From Frigidibacter albus (GTDB lineage: Bacteria; Pseudomonadota; Alphaproteobacteria; Rhodobacterales; Rhodobacteraceae), in NCBI RefSeq assembly GCF_009908165.1, contig NZ_JAAAUC010000001.1, positions 310,001-374,000 of the forward strand: 64,000 nt of DNA, in the 5' to 3' direction. The notes beneath the pieces were generated by a model. The model was not told the origin of the DNA, did no database searches, and saw only the letters and a list, made by a program, of their open reading frames with translations. The translations under genes were made by a program, and so were the position numbers. Below are positions 35,430 through 43,593 of the stretch, in pieces. Each line of letters opens with the position of its first letter. Position 1 is the first letter of the stretch.

Positions 35430-37490
35430 TCACAGCGCGGCCGAGGGCTCGTTGCGCCCGGCGAGCCACTGGCGCAGCACCACGGCCCCCAATAGTGCGG
35501 CGCCGATGGCGGTCGAGACCAGTTCCGGCGCGATCATCAGCAGCGCAGCGATGGGCAGGATCGCCCGTTCGATCCGCAGCAGCGGGCCGTTCAGCCAGCC
35601 GGTGATCGCCGCCGACAGCGCGACGATCCCCAGTATGGCCCCGGTGAAGGCCAGCGCGAAGGCGTTCCAGGTGAAGTCGGCTGTCACCAGCAGCAGCGAG
35701 GGCGAGAACACGAACATGAACGGCACCAGCGCCTTGCCCATCGACAGGCGGAAGGCGGTGTTGCCGGCCTTGAACGCATTGGCCCCGGCGATGCCAGAGG
35801 CGGCATAGGCCGCCAGCGCCACCGGGGGCGTCACGTCGGCCAGCACGCCATAATAGAAGACGAAGAAGTGCGCCACGATCGGCTCGACATTCATCATCGA
35901 CAGCACCGGGGCGGCTACGGCCACCATGATGATGTAGTTCGCCGTGGTCGGGATCCCGCAGCCCATCAGGATGCAGACCACGGCCGTCATCATCAGCGTG
36001 AACAGCAGCGCCAGCGTGGCGACCGTGAACAGCTCGAACGGCAGGAAGGCGAGGAAAGCGTGTGAGGATTCCGCCCATCCCTGCGCGAGGCTGGTCAGCA
36101 TGAAGGCGATCTTGAAGCCGACGCCGGTCAGCGTGACGACGCCGATCACCACACCCACCAGCGCGGCGGCGGCGGTGACGGCCAGCGAGCCCTTGGCGCC
36201 CGACACGAACCCTTCGTAGATCCCTGCGGCGAAGTTCTTTACGCCTTGGGCCAGGCCCGAGGCCATGACCTGCTGGATGGCATAGACCGCCATGCAGGCG
36301 GTGATCGCCCAGAAGGCCGCCAGGAACGGGGTGCGCCCCGACATCAGCATCCAGACCAGCAGCAGCAGCGGCAGCACCGAAAGCCAGCCCTCGCGCAGCA
36401 CCTTCACGGCATTGGGCAACTCTTCCTTGCGCAGCCCGCGGATGCCAAGGCGCTTGGCCTCCAGATGCACCTGAACCAGCACGCCGAAGAAGTGCATGAA
36501 GGCGGGCACGATGGCGGCAATCAGGATCGTGCGCAGCGGGATGCCCAGATACTCCACCATCAGGAAGGCCACCGCCCCCATGACCGGCGGGGTGATCTGG
36601 CCGCCGGTGGAGGAGGCCGCCTCGACCGCCGCCGCGAAATGACGTTTGAAGCCGATCTTGATCATCGTCGGGATGGTCAGCGCGCCGGTCGTGACGGTGT
36701 TGGCGATGGACGAGCCCGAGATCGACCCCAGCAGCGCCGAGGACACGACAGACACCTTGGCCGGCCCGCCCGAGAAGCGCCCGGTCAGCGCGGTCGCAAG
36801 GTCGATGAACAGCTGCCCCAGCCCGATCTTCTGCGCCATCACGCCGAACAGCACGAAATGGAACACATAGGTGGCGATGACCCCAAGCGCCGTGCCGTAG
36901 ACGCCCTGCGAGGACAGGTAGAGGTGGTTGACGATGCCGGCCCAGTCCGATCCCGGATGCACGAAGATCCCGGGCATCGAGCGGCCGAAATAGGCGTAGG
37001 CGATGAACAGCCCCGCGATCACCGGCAAGGGCCAGCCCATCGAGCGGCGCACAGCCTCGAACAGCGCAACCAGCAGGATAGTGCCCATGGCGATGTCGAG
37101 CGGCAGCGGGTTGCCGATGCGGAAAGCCAGCTGGTCATAGATCCACGGCACGTAGAGCGAGCTGACAAGGGCGGCGATGGCAAGCGCCCAGTCCAGCACC
37201 GGCAGCCCCAGGATCGCAAAGCGGCTGGACTTGTGCCGCCCGGACGACAGCGCCGAGAAACTGAGGAAGATCAGGAACAGCGAGATGCCCATGTGCAGCC
37301 CGCGATGCGTGGTCGCGCGCGGGATGCCATAGCCGGCTGTGTAGTAGTGATAGACCGACAGCGCGAACAGGATCACCCCGGACAGCAGCATCACCGGGCG
37401 CGATACCGTCCTGTATCGCGCCTCGGGATCGAATTCCTCTTCGATTGCCCGCAGTTCCGCTTCGGTCAACGCGCGCTGTTCGTCGCTCAT
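35430..37490 (-). CDS. TRAP transporter fused 4TM/12TM permease (TAXI type)
   Basis: 686 residues combining the small (DctQ-like) and large (DctM-like) permease domains in one chain, as is usual for TAXI-type TRAP systems. A soluble N terminus (SDEQRALTEAELRAIEEEF) precedes the first helices. Family features include GSISGSSIANTVTTGALTIP, STGGQITPPVMGAVAFLM and MGCGIPTTANYIIM. The cognate binding protein gene lies immediately upstream with a terminator-like hairpin between them. The ligand is unknown; TAXI systems are often assigned to glutamate-like or other carboxylates. Confidence 0.94.
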   Translation of the reverse strand: MSDEQRALTEAELRAIEEEFDPEARYRTVSRPVMLLSGVILFALSVYHYYTAGYGIPRATTHRGLHMGISLFLIFLSFSALSSGRHKSSRFAILGLPVLDWALAIAALVSSLYVPWIYDQLAFRIGNPLPLDIAMGTILLVALFEAVRRSMGWPLPVIAGLFIAYAYFGRSMPGIFVHPGSDWAGIVNHLYLSSQGVYGTALGVIATYVFHFVLFGVMAQKIGLGQLFIDLATALTGRFSGGPAKVSVVSSALLGSISGSSIANTVTTGALTIPTMIKIGFKRHFAAAVEAASSTGGQITPPVMGAVAFLMVEYLGIPLRTILIAAIVPAFMHFFGVLVQVHLEAKRLGIRGLRKEELPNAVKVLREGWLSVLPLLLLVWMLMSGRTPFLAAFWAITACMAVYAIQQVMASGLAQGVKNFAAGIYEGFVSGAKGSLAVTAAAALVGVVIGVVTLTGVGFKIAFMLTSLAQGWAESSHAFLAFLPFELFTVATLALLFTLMMTAVVCILMGCGIPTTANYIIMVAVAAPVLSMMNVEPIVAHFFVFYYGVLADVTPPVALAAYAASGIAGANAFKAGNTAFRLSMGKALVPFMFVFSPSLLLVTADFTWNAFALAFTGAILGIVALSAAITGWLNGPLLRIERAILPIAALLMIAPELVSTAIGAALLGAVVLRQWLAGRNEPSAAL

Positions 37491-37520
37491 CTGGGGGATC
37501 CTTGCCGTGATAGGAAGATC

Positions 37521-37552
37521 AAAAAGGGACGCAGGCCAGATGGCTGCGTCCC
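37521..37552 (-). terminator. stem-loop with T-run between TAXI binding protein and permease genes
   Basis: On the minus strand a perfect 9-bp stem (GGGACGCAG/CTGCGTCCC, 37526-37552, 9-base loop) is followed directly by TTTTT (37525-37521), the form of an intrinsic terminator. It lies inside the operon, after the binding-protein gene and before the permease, so it probably acts as a leaky terminator that raises the ratio of binding protein to permease. Confidence 0.7.
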
Positions 37553-37576
37553 CGAAGTCATGTCAGCAAGGGCCGA

Positions 37577-38587
37577 TCATTCGATGGCGCCGGCTTCCCG
37601 GTAGAACTTCTCCGCGCCCGGGTGGAACGGGATGCCCGCGCCCTGAACCGCGTTTTCCAGCGTGATGAACTTGCCCTTGGCATGGCCGTTGGCGAACAGC
37701 TTCTGCGTGGTCTCGTTGAACAGCGACTGGGTGATGCCATAGACCAGCTCTTCGGAGAGGTCAGCCGAGGTCACCATCTGCGCGCCGACCGAGATCGTCG
37801 GCACTTCGGCGTCCTGGCCCTGATAGGTGCCGGCCGGGAAGGTGTCGGTGGCGAAGAAGGTGTATTCGGCGCGCAGGGCGTCGATCTCCGGCCCGGTGAT
37901 CGGGACGATCACCACGTCATGCTGGCTGGACAGTTCGGCAATCGCGCCGGCCGGATAGCCGCCGACGAAGAAGAACGCATCCATCGCGCCGTCGCGCATC
38001 CGGTCCGAGGCCTGGTCGGGCTTGAGGTATTCCGGCGTGATGTCGGCTTCGGTCAGGCCAAAGGCCTCGAGGATGATCTTGGCATCGACCAGCGTGCCAG
38101 AGCCCGGCTCGTCCAGCGAGACCCGCTTGCCCGCAAGGTCGGCGACCGAGGCGATGCCGGCATCGGCGCGGGCGACGAGGTGGATGCTTTCCGGGTAGAG
38201 GTTGGCGATCAGCCGCAGCTTGTCGACCGCCGGCTGGCCTTCCCACAGGCCGGTGCCGGTCTGCGCCCAATAGGCCACGTCCGACTGGCTGAAGCCGGCC
38301 TCAAGCGTGCCGCCGTTGATCGAGTTCACGTTGCCGACCGACCCGTTCGAGGCGACCGCCGTGGCGATCAGCCCGGGCACGCCGCACGAGCCGCCATCCT
38401 CGCAGGCGCGCGAGCCGGGCGGGCTCGAGATCGCGTTGGCGATCAGGCCGCCGATCGGATAGTAGGTGCCCGCCGTGCCGCCGGTTCCGATGCGGAAGAA
38501 CTGCATCTCTTGCGCTGCGGCACCGTTGGCCAACATGCCAACCGCAAGCGCGGCGCCTGCAATGGCTTTCAGGGCAGTGATTTTCAT
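37577..38587 (-). CDS. TAXI-family TRAP solute-binding protein
   Basis: 336 residues with a signal peptide (1-25, cleavage after AAA). The mature N terminus has the TAXI hallmark FRIGTGGTAGTYYPIGGLIA, and EAGFSQSDVAYWAQTGTG follows; a disulfide-capable pair CEDGGSC lies near residue 62. A GGGAGG sits six bases before the ATG. It binds its ligand in the periplasm for the fused permease encoded next. The gene is divergent from the LysE gene across 245 bases in which I see no confident promoter boxes. Confidence 0.94.
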   Translation of the reverse strand: MKITALKAIAGAALAVGMLANGAAAQEMQFFRIGTGGTAGTYYPIGGLIANAISSPPGSRACEDGGSCGVPGLIATAVASNGSVGNVNSINGGTLEAGFSQSDVAYWAQTGTGLWEGQPAVDKLRLIANLYPESIHLVARADAGIASVADLAGKRVSLDEPGSGTLVDAKIILEAFGLTEADITPEYLKPDQASDRMRDGAMDAFFFVGGYPAGAIAELSSQHDVVIVPITGPEIDALRAEYTFFATDTFPAGTYQGQDAEVPTISVGAQMVTSADLSEELVYGITQSLFNETTQKLFANGHAKGKFITLENAVQGAGIPFHPGAEKFYREAGAIE

Positions 38588-38832
38588 GGTGGCCTCCCAG
38601 AAGGTTATGAGTTTTTGGATCCCGCCAAGCGATGCGGAGGGCTTCAGCCTAAAAGGTTAACGGGGCGAGGTCCATCCGGCAAGCCATCAACCTTCGGGAC
38701 GGATGTACCTTTGCGCGGCCCTTTGGCGAGGGCCTGTCCGCCGGGCCTGACCCCCACCAATACAATGTTCGGATTGCCCGCTGCAGAAATCTTCCGTCAT
38801 GTAGGGATCACTCGCCGCCCGGAGACCCGCGC
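38588..38832. other. divergent intergenic region, no recognised element
   Basis: 245 bases between the TAXI binding-protein start and the LysE-type start. Apart from the Shine-Dalgarno on the minus side and a loose AAGGTT/AACCTT inverted pair near 38655-38695, nothing stands out. Promoters for both directions are expected here but cannot be placed. Confidence 0.4.
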
Positions 38833-39462
38833 ATGATCATCCCCCAGCTCGCCCTCGTCTATGGCGCCTACCTCGTCGCAACCCTCAGCCCCGGGCCAAG
38901 CAACATGGCGATCATGGCGACAGCCATGCGCGATGGCCGTGGCCCGGCGCTGGTGCTGGCGGCCGGGGTCATGACCGGCTCGCTGTTATGGGCGATGCTG
39001 GCGGCGACGGGCCTGTCGGCGCTGCTGGCGGCCTATGCCGAGGCGCTGGTCGTGCTCAAGATCTTGGGCGGTCTCTATCTGCTCTATCTCGCGTTCCGCG
39101 CCGGCAGGTCGGCGATGCGCCCGGATGCGCCCGCCGCCCGCCAGCAGGCCGCCCGCCCGGCGCCGGACTATCGCCGACTGTATCGGCAGGGCCTGCTGAT
39201 GCATATCGGCAATCCCAAGGCGGTGCTGGGATGGATGGCGATCATGACGCTGGGGCTGGGGCCAGAGGCCCCGGCCGGGGTGCTGCCCGCGATCATCGGC
39301 GGCTGCGCCCTGCTGGGGGTGCTGGTCTTCGGCGGCTATGCGGTGCTGTTCTCGACCGCGCCGATGATCAGCCTTTATGCGCGGCTGCGGCGCGGGATCG
39401 AGGGCGGGCTCTGCGCCCTCTTCACCGTCGCGGGCCTGAAGCTGCTCACGTCGGACCGGTGA
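38833..39462 (+). CDS. LysE/RhtB-family exporter
   Basis: 209-residue inner-membrane protein with about six spans. The LysE opening LVYGAYLVATLSPGPSNMAI with the SPGP motif is clear, as is GLLMHIGNPKAVLGWMAIM in the middle. Family members export amino acids or related small metabolites. It precedes the aldehyde dehydrogenase by 83 bases in the same direction and may or may not belong to that operon. Confidence 0.92.
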   Translation: MIIPQLALVYGAYLVATLSPGPSNMAIMATAMRDGRGPALVLAAGVMTGSLLWAMLAATGLSALLAAYAEALVVLKILGGLYLLYLAFRAGRSAMRPDAPAARQQAARPAPDYRRLYRQGLLMHIGNPKAVLGWMAIMTLGLGPEAPAGVLPAIIGGCALLGVLVFGGYAVLFSTAPMISLYARLRRGIEGGLCALFTVAGLKLLTSDR

Positions 39463-39545
39463 TCCGGCAAGAGGTTGCGGGTCCCCCGCCGACTGGCTTA
39501 GGTATCCGCGCGGCGAGACCCGTGCCGCAAGCCGGAGGAGACAAG

Positions 39546-41033
39546 ATGACAGACTGGAAATCGCTGGCGGCAGAGCTGTATGACGGCAGCTTCCGCCCGA
39601 TGTTCGTGGATGGCGCGTGGTGCGAGGCCCGCTCCGGCAAGGTGATGGACGCCCGCAACCCCGCCGATGGCTCCTTGCTGGCGACCGTCCCGCAAGGCGA
39701 TGCCGCGGATATCGACGCGGCCGTCGCCGCCGCCCGCAAGGCCTTCGAGGGCCCTTGGTCCAAATTTACCCCCTTTGAGCGTCAGGCGCTGCTGCTGCGC
39801 ATCGCCGACGGGTTCGAGGCGGCGTGGGAACGGCTCTGCCTGTCCGACACGCTGGACATGGGGATGCCGATCCAGCGGACGCTGGCCAACAGCCGCCGCG
39901 TGCTGGGGATGTTGCGCTTCTATGCAGGGCAGGCCGTCAGCATCCACGGCCAGACCATCCCGAACTCCTTCCCCGGCGAGATCTACTCGCAGACCGTGCG
40001 CGAGCCGGTGGGGGTGGTGGGCGCGATTATCCCGTGGAACGCGCCCATTGCCGGGTCGGTCTGGAAGATCGCACCGGCGCTGGCGACGGGTTGCACGGTG
40101 GTCCTGAAGCCGTCGGAAGAGGCCTCGCTGACCGTGCTGATGATCGCGCGGATCATGCAGGAGGTGGGCCTGCCGGACGGGGTGCTGAACATCGTGACCG
40201 GGCTGGGGTCCGAAGCCGGGGCGGCGCTGGCGGCGCATCCGGGCGTGGACAAGATCGTGTTCACCGGGTCCACCGCGACCGGGCAGGCCATTGCCCGCGC
40301 GGCGACCGGCAACCTCAAGCGCGTGTCGCTGGAGCTGGGGGGCAAGTCGCCGGTGATCGTCTGCCGCGATGCCGATATCGACAAGGCTGTGCCGGTGGCG
40401 GCAATGGCGGTCTTCGCCAATTCCGGGCAGATCTGCATCGCCGGGTCACGCCTGTTCGTGGCGCGCGAGATCCATGACGAGTTCGTGCGGCGTGTGGCCG
40501 ATTTCGCGGCCAAGCTGCGCATCGGGCATGGAATCGACGAGGGCACCGATGTCGGCCCGATCATCTCGGCCCGGCAGGCGGACCGGATCGCGGGCTACCT
40601 TGCTGCCGGGCCGAACGAAGGCGCCGAGGTGTTGACGGGCGGCAGCCGCGCCGAGGGCGCCGCCTTTGCCGGCGGCAACTTCATCCAGCCCACGGTGTTC
40701 GGCGGCGTGACCGACGGCATGACCATTGCCCGCGAGGAAATCTTCGGCCCGGTGATATCCGCGCTGCCCTTCGACACGCTGGACGAGGTGGTGGAACGCG
40801 CCAATGCGACGTCCTACGGGTTGGCGGCGGGCGTGTTCTCGACCCATCTGGGCACCGCGCACAAGCTGGCGCACCGGATCAAGGCCGGGTCGGTCTGGGT
40901 GAACATGTATCACGCCATCGACCCGGCGGTGCCCTTTGGCGGGGTCAAGATGTCGGGCTATGGCCGCGAGGGCGGAACCGAGCATCTGGACGAATACCTC
41001 GACACCAAGGCGATCTGGATCAACACGGACTGA
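39546..41033 (+). CDS. NAD(P)-dependent aldehyde dehydrogenase
   Basis: 495 residues. It oxidises an aldehyde to the acid through a thioester. Cys297 in NSGQICIAGS is the nucleophile and Glu263 in LELGGKSP the general base; the Rossmann motif FTGSTATGQAI and EEIFGPVIS near the end are present. The start at 39546 has GGAGGA nine bases upstream; the frame is open further left only antisense-like within the LysE gene. With the reductase and TRAP transporter that follow, it suggests breakdown of an imported acid via a semialdehyde, but the substrate is not identifiable. Confidence 0.94.
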   Translation: MTDWKSLAAELYDGSFRPMFVDGAWCEARSGKVMDARNPADGSLLATVPQGDAADIDAAVAAARKAFEGPWSKFTPFERQALLLRIADGFEAAWERLCLSDTLDMGMPIQRTLANSRRVLGMLRFYAGQAVSIHGQTIPNSFPGEIYSQTVREPVGVVGAIIPWNAPIAGSVWKIAPALATGCTVVLKPSEEASLTVLMIARIMQEVGLPDGVLNIVTGLGSEAGAALAAHPGVDKIVFTGSTATGQAIARAATGNLKRVSLELGGKSPVIVCRDADIDKAVPVAAMAVFANSGQICIAGSRLFVAREIHDEFVRRVADFAAKLRIGHGIDEGTDVGPIISARQADRIAGYLAAGPNEGAEVLTGGSRAEGAAFAGGNFIQPTVFGGVTDGMTIAREEIFGPVISALPFDTLDEVVERANATSYGLAAGVFSTHLGTAHKLAHRIKAGSVWVNMYHAIDPAVPFGGVKMSGYGREGGTEHLDEYLDTKAIWINTD

Positions 41034-41074
41034 CGCTGCGCCAGCGGGCGAGGGATAACTGCAAGGAGACTACC

Positions 41075-41950
41075 ATGCGTGTCGGACTTATCGGCGTTGG
41101 CCTGATGGGCCACGGGATTGCCCGCAATGTGCTGGCGCGGGGCGGGTTCCAGCTGACCTTCCTCGACCATCCCGGCAACCAGCCGGTGGACGAGATCACC
41201 GGCCTTGGCGGCCGCCCTGCCGCCAGCGTGGCCGAGGTTGCGGCCGCGTCGGACGTGGTGATCCTCTGCGTCACTGGCTCGCTACAGGTGGAGGCCATCG
41301 TGGCCGGCGAGAGCGGGCTGGGGTCTGCCATCGCCCCCGGCACCGTGGTCGTCGATTGCTCCACCGCCCTGCCGGACTCGACCCTGCGCATGGGGACGCT
41401 CATTGCCGCGGCGGGCGGCGCCTATCTGGATGCGCCGATGACCCGCACTGCCAAGCACGCCCATGACGGCACGCTGAACCTGCTGGTCGGCGGCGAGGCC
41501 GGGGTGCTGGACAGGGTCCGCCCGGTGCTGGCCTCGTTCACCGCGTCGGTCCAGCATGTGGGCCCGCTGGGGCATGGGCACCGGCTGAAGCTGCTGCACA
41601 ACTATGTCTCCATCGGGTTCATGTCCCTGCTGGCCGAGGCCGCGGCGCAGGCGGCTGATGCGGGTGTCGATCCGCAGATCTTCGTCGATGTGCTGGCGGG
41701 GGGCGGCGGTGCCAGCGCGGCGCTGGACAGGCTGGCCCCCTATATCGTGGCGGGGGACCGCGAGGGGCTGCCCTTCTTCGTGGGCAATGCGCAGAAGGAC
41801 ATCGACTATTACCGCGCGATGGCCGAAGCCGCGGGCGGGCAAATGACCATCGCCGACGGCGTGTCGGCGTCGCTTGGGGCGGCGGTGACGGGCGGCCATG
41901 CCCAGGCCTATGTGCCGGAGCTGGTCACGCTGTTCCGCAAGGGCGACTGA
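41075..41950 (+). CDS. 3-hydroxyisobutyrate-dehydrogenase-family oxidoreductase
   Basis: 291 residues. The N-terminal Rossmann motif is GLIGVGLMGHGIARN, and the catalytic Lys172 with Asn176 lies in HRLKLLHNYVS. The substrate loop reads DAPMTRT (119-125) instead of the DAPVSGG of typical hydroxyisobutyrate or tartronate-semialdehyde enzymes. An Arg in this loop recalls the GRTS motif of sulfolactaldehyde reductase YihU. GGAG lies eight bases before the ATG. With the aldehyde dehydrogenase it would interconvert a hydroxyacid and a semialdehyde. Confidence 0.9.
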   Translation: MRVGLIGVGLMGHGIARNVLARGGFQLTFLDHPGNQPVDEITGLGGRPAASVAEVAAASDVVILCVTGSLQVEAIVAGESGLGSAIAPGTVVVDCSTALPDSTLRMGTLIAAAGGAYLDAPMTRTAKHAHDGTLNLLVGGEAGVLDRVRPVLASFTASVQHVGPLGHGHRLKLLHNYVSIGFMSLLAEAAAQAADAGVDPQIFVDVLAGGGGASAALDRLAPYIVAGDREGLPFFVGNAQKDIDYYRAMAEAAGGQMTIADGVSASLGAAVTGGHAQAYVPELVTLFRKGD

Positions 41951-41955
41951 CCCGC

Positions 41956-41992
41956 GGCGCCCCGGAACGGGTTGCAACCCAAAAGGGGCGCC
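41956..41992 (+). terminator. nested GC hairpin upstream of the TRAP binding-protein gene
   Basis: GGCGCCCC (41956-41963) pairs with GGGGCGCC (41985-41992). Inside lies a second perfect palindrome, GGGTTGCAACCC (41969-41980). It begins six bases after the stop of the reductase gene and lacks a T-run. It may terminate the dehydrogenase transcript, or the inner palindrome may be an operator for the TRAP operon starting at 42026. Confidence 0.5.
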
Positions 41993-42025
41993 TGTAGCAA
42001 GTTAACACCAAAGGGGAGGACTACC

Positions 42026-43006
42026 ATGAAACATCATTTCCGCGCACTCGCTGCGACGGGTGCCCTCGTCGCGCTTGGCCTTCCGGCCTCTGCGCAGACC
42101 GAAGTCAAGATCGGCTACGCCCTGGCGCCCGACAGCCATTACGGCGTTGCTGCCGACAAGTTCGAAGAGGTCGTCACTGCCGAAACCGGCGACCAGTTCA
42201 CCTTCACCCATTTCCCCTCGTCGGGTCTGGGCGGCGAGCGTGAGGTCATCGAAGGCCTGCAGCTTGGCACCATCGAGGCGACCATCGTGTCCTCGGGCAC
42301 GCTGGCCAACTTCGTGCCCGCGACCGGAGTGTTCGACGTGCCGTTCCTGTTCCGCGACCTGGCCCATGCCCGCGCGGTTCTGGATGGCCCCATCGGCCAG
42401 GACATCCTGGACGAGTTCGACAATGTCGGCCTCGTCGGCCTTGCCTGGGGTGAACAGGGCTTCCGCCACATCACCAACAACCGCAACGCGATCCAGACGC
42501 CCGCTGACGTCGCCGGCCTGAAGATCCGCACCATGGAAAACCCGGTCCACCTGGCCGCGTTCAACGCCATGGGCGCCGCGCCGACGCCAATGGCCTGGCC
42601 CGAGGTGATCTCGTCGCTGCAGCAGGGCGTGATCGACGGGCAGGAAAACCCGCTCTCGGTGATCGTCTCGGCCAAGCTGAACGAGGTGCAGACCTACCTG
42701 ACCCTGTCGGGCCACGTCTATTCGCCGGCGATGCTGCTGGTGTCCAAGCCGTTCTGGGATGGCCTGGACGATACGCAGAAAGCCGCCTTCGAAACGGCCG
42801 CGACTGAGGCTGTGGGCGCGATGCGTGGCTACGTGGATGACGTCGAAGCGAACGGCGTCGAGACGCTGAAAGAGCGCGGCATGGAAGTGAACGCCCTCTC
42901 GGCCGAAGAGAAGGCCGCGTTCCAGACCTCGATCCAGTCGGCCTATGACGGCTATTACGAGACCTATGGCGAAGACTTCGTCAACTCGATCGTCAACTTC
43001 CAGTAA
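42026..43006 (+). CDS. TRAP transporter DctP-type solute-binding protein
   Basis: 326 residues with signal peptide 1-23 (cleavage after ASA), starting at the ATG at 42026 after GGGGAGGA. DctP features are FTFTHFPSSGLGGEREVIEGLQ-type binding-lobe sequence, Arg168 in KIRTMENP (the ligand carboxylate-binding arginine of the family) and WPEVISSLQQGVIDGQENP. It delivers a carboxylate to the DctQM pair. A hairpin separates it from the small permease gene. Confidence 0.95.
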   Translation: MKHHFRALAATGALVALGLPASAQTEVKIGYALAPDSHYGVAADKFEEVVTAETGDQFTFTHFPSSGLGGEREVIEGLQLGTIEATIVSSGTLANFVPATGVFDVPFLFRDLAHARAVLDGPIGQDILDEFDNVGLVGLAWGEQGFRHITNNRNAIQTPADVAGLKIRTMENPVHLAAFNAMGAAPTPMAWPEVISSLQQGVIDGQENPLSVIVSAKLNEVQTYLTLSGHVYSPAMLLVSKPFWDGLDDTQKAAFETAATEAVGAMRGYVDDVEANGVETLKERGMEVNALSAEEKAAFQTSIQSAYDGYYETYGEDFVNSIVNFQ

Positions 43007-43026
43007 AGACCACAGCAAGACCGAAC

Positions 43027-43047
43027 CCGGCGCCCCTCCGGCGCCGG
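43027..43047 (+). terminator. intercistronic hairpin between DctP and DctQ genes
   Basis: CCGGCGCC (43027-43034) and GGCGCCGG (43040-43047) form a perfect 8-bp stem with a 5-base loop, 20 bases after the binding-protein stop codon and without a T-run. It fits mRNA stabilisation or partial termination that favours the binding protein. Confidence 0.6.
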
Positions 43048-43068
43048 CCACCCTCCAGAGGCCGATCC

Positions 43069-43593
43069 TTGAAAAAGCTGGAAACCATCTTCGTCACGCT
43101 CAACAGCTGGGCATTGATCCTGATGCTGACGGCGATGGCGCTGATCGTCGGCGCGAACATCGCGCTGCGCTACACCTCCTCACATTCGCTGTCCTGGGCG
43201 GATGAGGCGGCGCGCTACCTGATGATCTGGATGACTTTCGCCGGCGCCGGCCTGATCCTGCGCATCGGCGGCCATGTCGCCATCACCAACCTTCAGGATG
43301 CCCTGCCGATGATGGGGCAAAAGATCCTTCGGGCCTGCCTTGTGGTGGGCTTGCTGATCTTCTTCGGCTTCATGGTCCATGTGGGCGTGCAATACGCGCA
43401 ACGGATGCAGTTCCAGGTGACGCCCGCTTTGCGCATCCCGTTCCTTTACGTCTATGCCGCCATGCCTGTGGGCTTTGGCCTGCTGATCGTGCATCTGCTG
43501 CTGATCGCCCGACCCTTCATCACTGCCGGCGCCTTCAAGCCGATGAACGGCGCGGACAGCGCGACCCCCATGCCCGGAGGCGCCCGTGGCTGA
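43069..43593 (+). CDS. TRAP transporter small permease (DctQ)
   Basis: 174 residues with four membrane helices. TTG start at 43069 (KKLETIFVTLNSWALIL); no ATG nearby in frame fits. The DctQ motif SWADEAARYLMIWMTFAGA lies near residues 43-62. It is the bridging subunit between binding protein and channel. Its end overlaps the large permease start by eight bases. Confidence 0.92.
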   Translation: MKKLETIFVTLNSWALILMLTAMALIVGANIALRYTSSHSLSWADEAARYLMIWMTFAGAGLILRIGGHVAITNLQDALPMMGQKILRACLVVGLLIFFGFMVHVGVQYAQRMQFQVTPALRIPFLYVYAAMPVGFGLLIVHLLLIARPFITAGAFKPMNGADSATPMPGGARG

